NCBI RefSeq assembly: GCF_029510815.1
Contig: NZ_CP120360.1
Location: 1,798,001-1,862,000 of the forward strand
Direction of reading: 5' to 3'
DNA length: 64,000 nt
Source of the DNA: Janibacter sp. DB-40
GTDB lineage: Bacteria > Actinomycetota > Actinomycetes > Actinomycetales > Dermatophilaceae
Shown: positions 28,726-37,866 of the stretch, piece after piece
Numbering within the stretch: the first letter of the stretch is position 1
How the letters are laid out: each line of letters begins with the position of its first letter
The notes under the pieces: model-generated
Told to the model about the DNA's origin: nothing
The model's database searches: none
What the model saw: only the letters and a program-made list of their open reading frames with translations
Made by a program: the position numbers and the translations under genes

Positions 28726-29846
28726 CAGCGGGACCGGTGCAGTGCCTCGACCTCGCTGAAGGCCTCCCCCATGGCCACGCACTGGGTCGCCAGGTCGTGG
28801 TGCGCCACGGCGTGGCGTCGGTTGGCCGCTCCGACCGCGACCCGGCGCGCCGGGTCGGACAGGTGGTGGAGGAGCCCCTCGGCCAGGGCCTCCGCCGAGT
28901 CCTCCACGAGATGGTTCGGCGGGTGGACCGCCTCGTCGTTCGTGCCGCACCGGGTCGTGACGATCGGCAGCCCGCTGGCGAGGGCCTCGAGGTAGGCCAG
29001 GCCCAGCTGCTCGGTCCACTTCCAGGTCGGACGTGGCGCCGTCGTGAAGACGGCCGCGGAGCGCATCAGCTCGGCGACACAACCGGTGTCGAGCGACCCC
29101 ATGAGCTCGACCCCGCTGCGCGGGTCGTCCGCCTCGGCCCGCACGAGGTGCTCCAGCGGACCCCTGCCGGCGACCCGCAACCGCGCCTCAGGGATCGAGC
29201 GACGCACGATCCTCATGGCCTCCAGGACGCGGTCGATGCCCTTGTTCTCCGCCAGGGGCGAGGCGAAGACGACGACCGGCTCCTCCGTCGGCGTCCGCGC
29301 CGGGTGGAACAGCTGCGTGTCGACACCGGGTTTGACGACCCGGATCAGCTCCTCGTCGAAGCCGTTGGCCAGCAGGTGGTCCCTGGCCGCGTCGACCATG
29401 CACAGGAGCAGGTCGGCGTCACGGCAGGAGTTCAGCGCCTGCCGGTAGGGCGGGATCCGGTACAGGGGCTGGTCGGGGAGGTTCTCCCACGTGATCACGG
29501 CCTGCAGCGGACGGGGCGAGCCGGCGGTGCGTGCCGCGCGGCGCCATGCCGACGCCTGGCCGGTGACGAGCGAGCAGAGCTCGAGCGAGGCCACCCAGTC
29601 GTAGTCCCCCGGGTCCTGCTCGTCCAGGCCCCTGACCCAGGCGAGCGCCCCCGCCTCGACGAAGCGCTTGATCGGTCGCCGGTAGGTGCTGGGGATCCAG
29701 TCGACGTCCCCCACTGGCTCCTGGCGGGCCATGGCCCTCACCTGCGTGCCGGACATGCGCGACATCCAGTACAGCTCACGCCGGGCCCGCTGGTCGGGCA
29801 GCGAGACCCAGAGCATGCGCCGGAGCTCGTCGTCCCCGACGCTCAT
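28725..29846 (-). CDS. Glycosyltransferase family 4 protein
   Basis: 373-residue GT-B glycosyltransferase. The donor-binding half shows RVVKPGVDTQLFHP, VVVFASPLAENKGIDRVLEAM, RLRVAGRGPLEHL and the E-x7-E region QLGLAYLEALASGLPIVTTRCGTNDE. The N-terminal half lacks the usual GG loop and has ITWENLPDQPLYRIPPYRQAL instead, seen in some actinobacterial GT4 enzymes. It is cytoplasmic or peripheral. It overlaps the GT2 stop by four bases (ATGA) and is translated with GT2 and the downstream GT-C-like protein, which suggests successive sugar additions on one carrier. Confidence 0.87.
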   Translation of the reverse strand: MSVGDDELRRMLWVSLPDQRARRELYWMSRMSGTQVRAMARQEPVGDVDWIPSTYRRPIKRFVEAGALAWVRGLDEQDPGDYDWVASLELCSLVTGQASAWRRAARTAGSPRPLQAVITWENLPDQPLYRIPPYRQALNSCRDADLLLCMVDAARDHLLANGFDEELIRVVKPGVDTQLFHPARTPTEEPVVVFASPLAENKGIDRVLEAMRIVRRSIPEARLRVAGRGPLEHLVRAEADDPRSGVELMGSLDTGCVAELMRSAAVFTTAPRPTWKWTEQLGLAYLEALASGLPIVTTRCGTNDEAVHPPNHLVEDSAEALAEGLLHHLSDPARRVAVGAANRRHAVAHHDLATQCVAMGEAFSEVEALHRSR

Positions 29847-30694
29847 CGTGCCGCCCGCGCGACCCGGTCACGCCGGCCCCGGCGGGCACCGAGGGCGTAG
29901 CCGCCGGCCTCCAGTGCCCGCAGCAGGACCATCCCCGCGGCGTGCCCGGGGCGCCTGAGCAGGCGGCGGTGGTTGCGCACGTACGACCTCAGGACGGCCC
30001 GGCCCTGCGCCGTCACCGCACCGTCGTGCTCCTGGGCGAAGGCGGGAATGCTGCGGCCGTAGTAGTACCGCTTGCGCATGACGTCGGCGATCGTGAGCCG
30101 GCCCTCGTCGTGGTCGATGATGATCGGCGCCAGCTCGATGCCGGCGCCGGTCGCGCGCATCTTCATCCGCAGGTCGGCGTCCTCCGGCCCGGACATGTCC
30201 GGGTGGAAGGCGCCCTCCCCGAGGAGGTAGTCACGCCGGACCAGCCTCGGGTTGTGCAGCCACGGGTCGTCGAGGTAGCACTCACGCTCCAGGGCACGGC
30301 AGGCCGTCCAGAAGCCGTCGCCGATCGTGCGCTCGGGCAGGGCGATCCCCGTCGCGCCCGTCGCGTGTGCCGTCTCCAGCGCCAGGGCGATCGTCCGCGG
30401 CGGCAGGATCATGTCGCTGTCGAGCCACAGCACCCATTCGGACGTCGCCGCCCGCACCCCCGTGTTGCGCTGGGCCGATCGTTCCGGACCGGCGATGATG
30501 ACCCGGTCGGCGATGCCCTCGGCGACCGGGCGGGTGCCGTCGCTGCTGTGGTTGTCCACGACGATCAGCTCGACGTGCGGGTGCGTCTGGTCGGTGACCG
30601 AGCGCAGGCACGCCTCGATGGTCCGCAGGTTGTTGCGGGTCGGCACGACGACGGTCACGGAGTCCGCGCGATGCTGCTCCACTGGTCCGGTCAC
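29843..30694 (-). CDS. Glycosyltransferase family 2 protein
   Basis: 283-residue GT-A inverting glycosyltransferase. The N-terminus TVVVPTRNNLRTIEACL and ELIVVDNHSSDGT binds the nucleotide. The metal-binding DxD is in VLWLDSDMILPP (about 95). An acceptor-side acidic motif lies in GPEDADLRMKMRATG, and the C-terminal half is basic, which may favour membrane association. GTG 30694 overlaps the AftD-like stop by four bases (GTGA). It is the second gene of the AftD2-GT2-GT4-GT-C chain. Confidence 0.88.
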   Translation of the reverse strand: MTGPVEQHRADSVTVVVPTRNNLRTIEACLRSVTDQTHPHVELIVVDNHSSDGTRPVAEGIADRVIIAGPERSAQRNTGVRAATSEWVLWLDSDMILPPRTIALALETAHATGATGIALPERTIGDGFWTACRALERECYLDDPWLHNPRLVRRDYLLGEGAFHPDMSGPEDADLRMKMRATGAGIELAPIIIDHDEGRLTIADVMRKRYYYGRSIPAFAQEHDGAVTAQGRAVLRSYVRNHRRLLRRPGHAAGMVLLRALEAGGYALGARRGRRDRVARAAR

Positions 30695-33600
30695 GGGTCG
30701 GGCTCCTCTGGTTCGTCGTGGCGCATGAAGGTACCGAGGACCGCGAGCACGAGTCCGGCACCGGCGATGTGGTGGGGCACGAGTGCCGACTTGACCGCAT
30801 CGGCATCGACGGTACCCAAGGTGTCGGTGACGACGGCGGCGTACAGGACGAAGACCACGGCCGAGAGCAGGACGAGCCCGGAGCCGACCGTGATGAGGAG
30901 TCCGGGCCGCGGATCCGTGCGCCGCGCGAGGAGCACGACCGCCAGCGCCGCCAGGCCACCACCGATACCGGTGACCGCTGCCGTCCCGAGCACGAGCACC
31001 ACCTCGGCCGCGAGGCGGCGACCACCGCGCCGTCGCCTCAGCACCTCGGCGAGGCCCCGGGTGACGGGACGGCGCGGCACGTCGGGCCCCGACTCCGCCC
31101 CGGTCGTCGCCGCGCGAGGCGTCCCCGGACGTGAGAACGGGTCGTCCCCGGGGACGTCGCCGGTGAGGAACGCGTCGTCCTCCCGCGAGGGCGCGGGCTG
31201 CGCGGCCGGCTCCCGGCTCCACTCGCTCTCGCGCTCCGCGCGCACGCTGGACACCCGGCGGCGCACCAACGGGGCGAAGACTATCGCGAGGGCGACGAGC
31301 AGGCCGACGCCGGAGAGCACCAGGGCGACATTCGCCCGGCGCTGCGGTCCGTACCCGATGTGCACGGTGTGCTCGTCGAGGTCGTCGACGTACCAGCCGA
31401 CGGCGTACCCGTCGACGACGACCGGCTCACCCAGGTCCGTGCCGTCCTCGAGGGTGGCGTTCCACCGGGGGTCGAAGCCCTGGCCGATGGACAGGAAATA
31501 GGGCTCCTGCGCCCGGCCCACGTCGACGGTCATGGCCGAGGTGAAGGTCTCGCGCTCCACCTCGACGACCGGCGAGGACACCTCCTCGGCGACCTCGCTC
31601 CCTCCGACGTCGCGCAGGCTGAGCTCGTCGAGCTGGAAGTCCTCGACGGGACGCAACCGGTGCTCTCCCCAGACGAGCGACTGCTCGCCGCACCCGACCC
31701 AGGGCGTGCCGTAGCCCCCGGTCCCACCGATCTGCTCCGGGTCCTCGGGTCGCATGCGTACCGGCTCGCCGTCGAGCGTGGCGACCGCGACGCACGGTCG
31801 CTCGGTCCCGCTTCCCGTGACCGTGGCACCGGTGTCGATGGTCACGAAGCTCGCCGGGCGGTCTCCCCGCGACTCGTCCACCTCGTCGATCCGCAGGCGC
31901 ACGCTCTCGCCGTTCGTGCCGGGGGGCAGCTCGATCGTGTCCGTGCCGGGGCCGAGATCCCCGGTCGCGACCTCCTCGCCGTCGACGAGCACGGTCGCGG
32001 TGGTCGCCCATGCGGTGTCGTCCTCGTCGCCGGGGCCGGGCTCCTGCGTGACGGTCACCCGGGAGATGTCGCGCCGGGGCCCCGTGACCTGCCACCACGC
32101 CTCGGTGAGGTCCCCACCCGGGACCCAGGCGGTCTCCGTCGACCGGTCGGCAGCCTGGGAGGCACGGCGGGCCAGCGAGTCGAAGTAGGTCCTGCTGGAC
32201 CGGGCCCGGTAGGTGTCGTCCTTCCCGGAGAGGCGGTCGGCCACCAGCTCCAGGTCACCGCGGACGCGCACCCGGGCGGCGACGTCGAAGGTCCGGTCGT
32301 CCGGCAGCGTGAAGTTGCGGCTCAGCTGCGTCTCCGTGTCGTCGCCGGGGTCGGAGGTGTTGTCGACCCGGGTGAAGAGCACGTCCAGCGGCAGCTCGCC
32401 GAAGGCCTGTCGCTCGTCGGCGGACAGGTCGCCGTAGAGGCGCGAGAAGGTGTCCGGCGTCTCGATCGCGCGCTCGGCGACGAGGTCGTCGTCGCCGAGG
32501 TCGATCTCGGCCACGCCCACCAGGCTGACGCCCTCGCCCTGGAGGTCCGCGACGGTCAGCTCCACCTCGTCGGTGCGCACACCTCCCAGGTCGACCGTCG
32601 CGGTGCCCTCCTCGTCCACCTCGACGGTCCGGGCGACGTCCCCGGCGCGGACGTCGAAGGCGGAGATCGAGGCGTCACCCAACGCCGTGGTGTCGATGGT
32701 CACCGTGTCCAGGGTTCGCTCCTGCGGCAGCCGGAGGGTGAGCGACTCGCCCTCGGCGCGTCGGAAGTCGCCGAAGAGCCACGAGGTCGACGGGTCCCCG
32801 TCGACGGCGTTCTCCGCCATGCCATGGGGGAGGTCGAAGAAGGCACCACCCTCGCTGGTCGCCTCGACGAGCACGCCACTCGCGGCGAGCGTGCTCTGGT
32901 CCTCGGCCCCACCGAGGGCCCGGGTGATCACCGGCTCCTCCTCCGGTGGCAGCACGGCTCCCTGGTTCGCCGTCAACCGGTTGGTGATGGCCTCACGACG
33001 CTGGTTGGTGTCCGTGAGGACCATCCGGGAATCCTGCTCGAGGAGACGACGGAGCTCCTTCGTCGAGAGGTCCTGCGCGTACCGCATCGCCGGCGAACCC
33101 TCGAGGATCCCCTGCTGGGCCATCGGTGGGATCGCCCACGCGTCACCGGCGACGACGACGCTGCCGGTCGCGGGCGTCGCCCGCACCATCCCCCGGGAGT
33201 CCTTGACCCCGTACAGCTGCAGGGGCGGCAGGAGGGCCTCGGACTGGGACTGCGGCGGCACCGACCGGGTGAACATGTTCTGCCCGGACCGGCCGAAGTT
33301 GCGCAGCCCCTGCAGGCCCTCGTCCTCACTCAGCGCCTGCGCGGTGTGGGCCGGGCGGGCACCTCCGGAGTCCTCCCACTCCACGTCGTGGCGCAGCAGG
33401 ACGTGGTCGACCCCCAGGTAGCGGGCGAAGGGGGACACGTCCGTGCTCCCGGACGTCCCCGACTGCAGGGTGGAGCTCAGCGCGGCGAGGTAGTTCCCTC
33501 CCCACTGCGAGGTGTTCGGGACCGTCTCGGGGATGACGGCGTCACGCTCGAGCAGGGAGTTGGGCAGGTCGTCCGGCCGCTCGGGGCTCCAGCGGTAGTC

Positions 33601-34989
33601 GGACCGCGTCTGGCCGGGCAGCAGGAGCGCCCGGTGGTTGGGGTCGCCCGTGTCGACGGCGTCAGCGGCCTCCTGCCAGTAGTCGGGCACGTCCAGCTCG
33701 GAGACGTAGAGATTGCCGCTCACGGCGGGGGCGACGAGGGCGAGCACGGTCGCCGTACCGAGTGTGCCGAGGATCGGTGCACCGCCGGGCCGGCGGACCA
33801 TGCCGGGCACGAGGCGGGTGAGGGCCCACCCGATCACCAGGGCGAAGGCCAGCGCGAGGCCGGCACCGATCTTGTTGGTGGTCCGGAAGGCGACGAGCGG
33901 CCCGACGTCCTCGAGGGCCCAGCGCAGGACCGCGGCGAAGGGGGACCCGCCGTTGCCCCCGGGGTAGATCCCCACCATGATCACCGCGACCATGCCGGTG
34001 GCCACCGCCGACAACCGCGCCAGCCGGGTGGGCACCACCCTGAGCGAGAGCAGCGCCAGGGCCGGCCAGAGCATGGTGAGCAGGATGATCACGGCGCTCG
34101 CGAAGTACGGGGCGAACTGCGGTAGCCAGGGTCCGGCGTCCCCCGAGCCGTAGTACGACCACAGCCCCAGGCCGCGAAGCACCTCCACGAAGGAGCTCGT
34201 CCGGGCGATCCCGTCGAGGGACTCGGACCCGGCCGCGATCCGGCTGCCCGTCTCGCTGGCTGCAGCCCCCGGGATGAGCCAGTAGAGGGAGACGACGATG
34301 ACGAAGAGGGCGCTCTTGCCGAGGGATACCGCTACCCGGGACCATGCCAGGCCCTGCTCGGCGCGCACGTAGAGGGCCACCGGGATGATCAGCAGGAGCT
34401 GGTAGACGGGGACGACGCCCACGTTCATCCCGCTCATGCCGAAGAAGACCAGCCCCACCGCCGCCGGCCAGACCCAGCCCGAGGGGTCGCGCAACGACTT
34501 CGTCACCGCGAGGAGCAACCACGGCAGCAGGGCCATCGGCAGGGCGACCGCCAGCGTGCTTCCGGCGGCAACGGCGTAGGGGTTGGCGATGTAGGCCACA
34601 CCGGCGAGCAGGCCCGCCCACACGCCCGCCCCGGGCACCAGGGTGCGCAGGAGGCGGTTGGCCCCCCAGGCGGCCAGCGCCCAGAGGACGAGGTGGTAGA
34701 CCTTGAAGGCCATCTCGGGGTCGAGACCGACGCCGCGCAGGAGCGCCGTCGTGGCGAGGACCGGGACCAGCCCGACGTTGAAGTTCGGCGACCCGAGATA
34801 GGGCGAGGAGGTCCAGGCCGAGAGGTACCGCGGGAGCGTCCCACCGGGATTGAGGTAGACCTCTGGTTTGATGTCGGTCTGGAAGACACCCCAGCTGTTG
34901 GCGAAGACGATGACCGCCAGGAGCACGAGGAGGATGACGGAGACCGCCCGCACGGAGACCGCGCGGGGTAGCCGGAGCCGGCTGCGCAC
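30691..34989 (-). CDS. AftD-like GT-C arabinofuranosyltransferase (DUF3367), copy 2
   Basis: 1432 residues, the second and larger AftD-type protein. An N-terminal membrane segment is followed by the acidic loop FQTDIKPEVYLNPGGTLPRYL (about 32-52), closer to mycobacterial AftD than copy 1. About 12 further segments reach residue ~450. The long extracytoplasmic part carries two discoidin-like carbohydrate-binding stretches (AVDGDPSTSWLFGDF and ADRSTETAWVPGGDL). Membrane segments at about 1220-1245 and 1340-1420 close the protein. GTG 34989 has GAGAGGAG upstream, and a TAGGAT -10 box lies about 60 bases upstream. It heads the chain to GT2, GT4 and GT-C. Confidence 0.82.
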   Translation of the reverse strand: MRSRLRLPRAVSVRAVSVILLVLLAVIVFANSWGVFQTDIKPEVYLNPGGTLPRYLSAWTSSPYLGSPNFNVGLVPVLATTALLRGVGLDPEMAFKVYHLVLWALAAWGANRLLRTLVPGAGVWAGLLAGVAYIANPYAVAAGSTLAVALPMALLPWLLLAVTKSLRDPSGWVWPAAVGLVFFGMSGMNVGVVPVYQLLLIIPVALYVRAEQGLAWSRVAVSLGKSALFVIVVSLYWLIPGAAASETGSRIAAGSESLDGIARTSSFVEVLRGLGLWSYYGSGDAGPWLPQFAPYFASAVIILLTMLWPALALLSLRVVPTRLARLSAVATGMVAVIMVGIYPGGNGGSPFAAVLRWALEDVGPLVAFRTTNKIGAGLALAFALVIGWALTRLVPGMVRRPGGAPILGTLGTATVLALVAPAVSGNLYVSELDVPDYWQEAADAVDTGDPNHRALLLPGQTRSDYRWSPERPDDLPNSLLERDAVIPETVPNTSQWGGNYLAALSSTLQSGTSGSTDVSPFARYLGVDHVLLRHDVEWEDSGGARPAHTAQALSEDEGLQGLRNFGRSGQNMFTRSVPPQSQSEALLPPLQLYGVKDSRGMVRATPATGSVVVAGDAWAIPPMAQQGILEGSPAMRYAQDLSTKELRRLLEQDSRMVLTDTNQRREAITNRLTANQGAVLPPEEEPVITRALGGAEDQSTLAASGVLVEATSEGGAFFDLPHGMAENAVDGDPSTSWLFGDFRRAEGESLTLRLPQERTLDTVTIDTTALGDASISAFDVRAGDVARTVEVDEEGTATVDLGGVRTDEVELTVADLQGEGVSLVGVAEIDLGDDDLVAERAIETPDTFSRLYGDLSADERQAFGELPLDVLFTRVDNTSDPGDDTETQLSRNFTLPDDRTFDVAARVRVRGDLELVADRLSGKDDTYRARSSRTYFDSLARRASQAADRSTETAWVPGGDLTEAWWQVTGPRRDISRVTVTQEPGPGDEDDTAWATTATVLVDGEEVATGDLGPGTDTIELPPGTNGESVRLRIDEVDESRGDRPASFVTIDTGATVTGSGTERPCVAVATLDGEPVRMRPEDPEQIGGTGGYGTPWVGCGEQSLVWGEHRLRPVEDFQLDELSLRDVGGSEVAEEVSSPVVEVERETFTSAMTVDVGRAQEPYFLSIGQGFDPRWNATLEDGTDLGEPVVVDGYAVGWYVDDLDEHTVHIGYGPQRRANVALVLSGVGLLVALAIVFAPLVRRRVSSVRAERESEWSREPAAQPAPSREDDAFLTGDVPGDDPFSRPGTPRAATTGAESGPDVPRRPVTRGLAEVLRRRRGGRRLAAEVVLVLGTAAVTGIGGGLAALAVVLLARRTDPRPGLLITVGSGLVLLSAVVFVLYAAVVTDTLGTVDADAVKSALVPHHIAGAGLVLAVLGTFMRHDEPEEPDP

Positions 34990-35132
34990 GCTGACGTCTC
35001 CTCTCGTCCGGTTCTGGAGTGTGACGCACCTGCAGCGCGCCGGTCGAGCGATCCTAACCGACGGGACCGATACCGCTACCGGGGCGTAACATCAGATCCG
35101 TCCCCTCGTCGCGAACCGCATCAGGAGTGCCA
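34990..35132. promoter_or_regulatory. Divergent promoter region of AftD copy 2 and the flippase
   Basis: Minus strand: TAGGAT at 35056-35051 with a leader of about 55 bases before GTG 34989. Plus strand: TAACAT at 35087-35092, followed by AGGAG (35123-35127) five bases before TTG 35133. No clear -35 hexamers or operator repeats are seen. Confidence 0.4.
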
Positions 35133-36401
35133 TTGACGTCGCGCACTCGCCAGGTGCTGCCGACTGCCGGGCTGTTGCTCGGCGTCGCGATGGGGCTGGC
35201 CAATGTCATGGGCTACGTCTTCGTCGCCCTCGTCTCGGCGACCCTGGGCCCCGCGGACTTCGGGGGCTACTCGGCGCTGAACACCTACGGCGTGCTGCTC
35301 GCGATGCCGGCCGGCGCCTTCCAGGTGATCGTGGCCCGACGGCAGACCCGGACGCACCGCGAGCAGCAGCGGCACGTCACCGGTCTGGGGAGCTCGCTCG
35401 TCGTCGGCCTCGTCCTCGCGGCGGGCACGATCGCCCTCGCTCCCGTGCTGCGCGACGTTCTCCGGCTCGAGACCGCTTGGTCGGTCGTCTGGCTAGCGCT
35501 GATGCTCCCGCCGATGACCGTCACAGGCGCCCTGCAGGGGGTGCTGCTCGGACGGGAGGCCTACGGGCGGCTGTCGGTCGTCTACCTCGTGACGGCCGGG
35601 ACCCGGCTCGCCGCCGCCGGCGTCGCCGTCGGCTGGAGCTACGACGTCGTCGAGGTCTTCGCGGCGACGCTCGTCGCCGCCGTGCTCACGGTCGGGGTCG
35701 CCCTCGCGCTCGTCCGCAGGGACCTGGGCACGGGGGCCGACGCACCCCGACTCCTCGAGCTGCTCGCCGACCTCGTCCGCAGCAACATCGCCCTCGCCGG
35801 GCTCATGGCCCTGTCGAGCCTCGACGTGGTGCTCGCCCGGACGGTCCTGTCCGACCACGACAGCGGCTCCTACGCCCTCGCCGCCCTCTTCGGCAAGGTG
35901 GTCTTCTGGGGGACGCAGTTCGTCGCCCTGGCGATCGTGCCCCGCCTCGCCGAGGCCGGGACAGGCGGCCACGTGCGCGCGACCCTGCACCGTTCCGCCC
36001 TGGGTGTGCTGCTGATCGGGTCCGTGGTCTCCCTCGGATGCACCCTCGCGCCGGGGCCGCTCGTCGCGCTCTCGGGCGGGCCGGCCTTCGTCGACGCCGA
36101 GCCCCTCCTGGTGTGGGCAGCCGTCACCGGCACCCTCTGGGCCATCGTCCAGGTGTGGCTCTTCGCCGGGATGAGCCGCGGCGACCACGTCATGACGGTC
36201 GTGGTCTGGCTTGCCGCCGGCGTCCAGACCGTCCTCGTGCTCCTCGCGTTCAACGACTCGCCCTACGAGGTCTTCGCGACCGTGGGTGGCACCGCCGGCG
36301 TGGTCGCCGTCATCGGGCTCCTGCGGGTGCCCAGGGGAGGGATGACGCCCGCCCCGGACTCGGCGGAGACCGCCGAGGCCCTCGGCATGACGCGGGAGTG
36401 A
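35133..36401 (+). CDS. Polysaccharide flippase (MOP superfamily, Wzx-like)
   Basis: 422-residue membrane protein with about 12 hydrophobic segments and few charged residues inside them. The N-terminal pattern VFVALVSATLGPADFGGYSALNTYG is typical of Wzx/RfbX-type lipid-linked oligosaccharide flippases. It would move the lipid-linked glycan made by the cytoplasmic GT4 and GT2 enzymes to the outer face for the GT-C enzymes. TTG 35133 is preferred over GTG 35127 because AGGAG lies five bases before it. It is divergent from AftD copy 2 and convergent with a methyltransferase. Confidence 0.83.
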   Translation: MTSRTRQVLPTAGLLLGVAMGLANVMGYVFVALVSATLGPADFGGYSALNTYGVLLAMPAGAFQVIVARRQTRTHREQQRHVTGLGSSLVVGLVLAAGTIALAPVLRDVLRLETAWSVVWLALMLPPMTVTGALQGVLLGREAYGRLSVVYLVTAGTRLAAAGVAVGWSYDVVEVFAATLVAAVLTVGVALALVRRDLGTGADAPRLLELLADLVRSNIALAGLMALSSLDVVLARTVLSDHDSGSYALAALFGKVVFWGTQFVALAIVPRLAEAGTGGHVRATLHRSALGVLLIGSVVSLGCTLAPGPLVALSGGPAFVDAEPLLVWAAVTGTLWAIVQVWLFAGMSRGDHVMTVVVWLAAGVQTVLVLLAFNDSPYEVFATVGGTAGVVAVIGLLRVPRGGMTPAPDSAETAEALGMTRE

Positions 36402-36417
36402 CCCGCGACAACGACGT

Positions 36418-37260
36418 TCAGGCGCGGTCGATGGAGCTGGCCTTCTTCGAGGGGTAGAGCCTCTTGGCCAGCGGGATGAGCTCCGGGAAGTGGTGGATCG
36501 CCTTCCACGCCGCCTTCTGCGCGGGGCCGAGGGAGGCGAGATAGGCCAGTCGTCGCCACCGCACGTCCCAGGGCTCGTCGCGCCCCCGGGCCGTCGCCTC
36601 GTCACGGTGGAAGCTGAGGGCGTGCAGACCGTTGGCCCACCGGGGGTCACCATTGATCTCGGCGTCCCAGCGACGCTCGACGCGCCACTGCGGGTGCCGG
36701 GCGATGAACTCCTCGTGGGCCCCGCTGACCATCGGGTAGCTCGCGTCGTCGACGAGGACGATCGCCTCGTCCGCCAGCCACGGCTCGATGATCCCCAGCG
36801 CGAGGTAGTGCGAGAGCCCGGTGTGCTCCCCGTCGTAGAAGTAGACCCCGACCGGCCGGTCGATGATGCCGGGGCGACGCAACAGCGAGAAGCAGTTGCC
36901 CTCGATCAGCCGCACGTCTGCGTGGTCGGCGTAGGTGGCCAGGTTGCGCTCGAGCTCGGCACGGGCCTGACGGCCCTGCATCCCGAACTCGAGGTAGTTC
37001 TCCACGACGTAGAACGCCTTGTCGTCCACGTCCTGCACCGCGGCGCACATGGAGCGGCCCTTGTAGCTGCCGACCTCCAGGTAGCACTCGTCGGAGGGCA
37101 TCACCCGGGCGGCGGCATTGAGCACCGCGAGCTCGTTGGCCGAGGTGTAGCCGGCCACCGAGTCCGCGATCCCCGCGAAGCGCGGGTCCCGCGGCGAGCC
37201 CGTCCTCGGGTCGCCGTCGAACGCCCGCTCGACCTCCGCGAGGAACTCCTCGACCCGCAT
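36418..37260 (-). CDS. Class I SAM-dependent methyltransferase (Methyltransf_24 type)
   Basis: 280 residues. The SAM pocket reads CYLEVGSYKGRSMCAAVQD (about 59-77) with FYVVENY as the acidic strand. VGVYFYDGEHTGLSHYLAL and AIVLVDDASYPMVSGAHEEF match the metal-dependent O-methyltransferase-like group found in polysaccharide and cephalosporin hydroxylase-like clusters. It is cytoplasmic. Its start overlaps the stop of the upstream membrane protein by one base (TGATG), so the pair is coupled. The acceptor is unknown, probably a sugar of the locus glycan. Confidence 0.8.
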   Translation of the reverse strand: MRVEEFLAEVERAFDGDPRTGSPRDPRFAGIADSVAGYTSANELAVLNAAARVMPSDECYLEVGSYKGRSMCAAVQDVDDKAFYVVENYLEFGMQGRQARAELERNLATYADHADVRLIEGNCFSLLRRPGIIDRPVGVYFYDGEHTGLSHYLALGIIEPWLADEAIVLVDDASYPMVSGAHEEFIARHPQWRVERRWDAEINGDPRWANGLHALSFHRDEATARGRDEPWDVRWRRLAYLASLGPAQKAAWKAIHHFPELIPLAKRLYPSKKASSIDRA

Positions 37261-37808
37261 CAGCGCCAGCCGTCCGAGGACCAGTCGTCGTCCGCACGGC
37301 GCCGGGGCCCCGGATCGGCGAAGTCGTCGTCCCGCAGCACGGAGCGGCGCCCGCCCGCCCGCCGACGGGCCGAGCGGCTGTCCTCGGGGGCGAGGTCGTC
37401 GTCGCGGTTCCGCAGGTCGGTGTCACGCTCGCGCGCGTCGGCGCGCAGGTCGATCTCGTCGTGGCGCCGGCGGCGCGGGCGGTCGTCGTCGTCATCGTCC
37501 CAGTCGTCGTCATCGCGCTGGCCACGCAGCAGCCACACCGCGCCCAGCCCGACGAGGGAGGCCCCGGAGAGACCGGAGTAGATCGCCTTGTTGCGGGCGA
37601 TCGTCTCGGGGTCGTTGCAGACGTTCTTCGCGTCGGTGTTCGGTGAGCTCGGGGACCCGCACTTGAAGATGCCCTGCTGTCCCCCGGTCTCCAGGACGAC
37701 GGGAGTGGTGTAGAAGAACACCGCGGCGAAGATCAACGGGATCCCGAGGATGATCGCGAGGGGGGCGATCTGGCGTGTGGTGGACGTCGCCTCGGTGTGG
37801 TCGGTCAT
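37260..37808 (-). CDS. Hypothetical membrane protein with long charged Asp/Arg tail
   Basis: 182 residues, no family recognised. There are two membrane segments (about 13-35 and 75-95) flanking a small outside loop with two Cys residues (FKCGSPSSPNTDAKNVCND). About 85 cytoplasmic residues follow, dominated by alternating Asp and Arg (for example DDDDWDDDDDDRPRRRRHDE). Such mixed-charge tails are often disordered. ATG 37808 is seven bases after TAATGT, inside a perfect inverted repeat that may be an operator. It is coupled to the downstream methyltransferase. Confidence 0.7.
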   Translation of the reverse strand: MTDHTEATSTTRQIAPLAIILGIPLIFAAVFFYTTPVVLETGGQQGIFKCGSPSSPNTDAKNVCNDPETIARNKAIYSGLSGASLVGLGAVWLLRGQRDDDDWDDDDDDRPRRRRHDEIDLRADARERDTDLRNRDDDLAPEDSRSARRRAGGRRSVLRDDDFADPGPRRRADDDWSSDGWR

Positions 37809-37866
37809 GCCGCGAACATTACCCGCCGGTCGGGTAATAATGGGGCGCCCCCTTCGGAATCAGGTC
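37809..37866. promoter_or_regulatory. Divergent promoter with perfect 8-bp inverted repeat (candidate operator)
   Basis: ATTACCCG (37818-37825), five bases CCGGT, CGGGTAAT (37831-37838). The left arm overlaps the minus-strand -10 box TAATGT (37821-37816), seven bases before ATG 37808. The right arm overlaps a plus-strand TAATAA (37835-37840) for the acyltransferase. A regulator bound here would cover both promoters. One copy of CCCCCTTCG follows at 37848. Confidence 0.55.

Noticed and set aside
30691..34989. AftD-like proteins as proof of a mycolic-acid/arabinogalactan organism
   Set aside because: No mycolate or decaprenyl-arabinose genes are seen and the gene order fits Micrococcales. DUF3367 proteins occur more widely.
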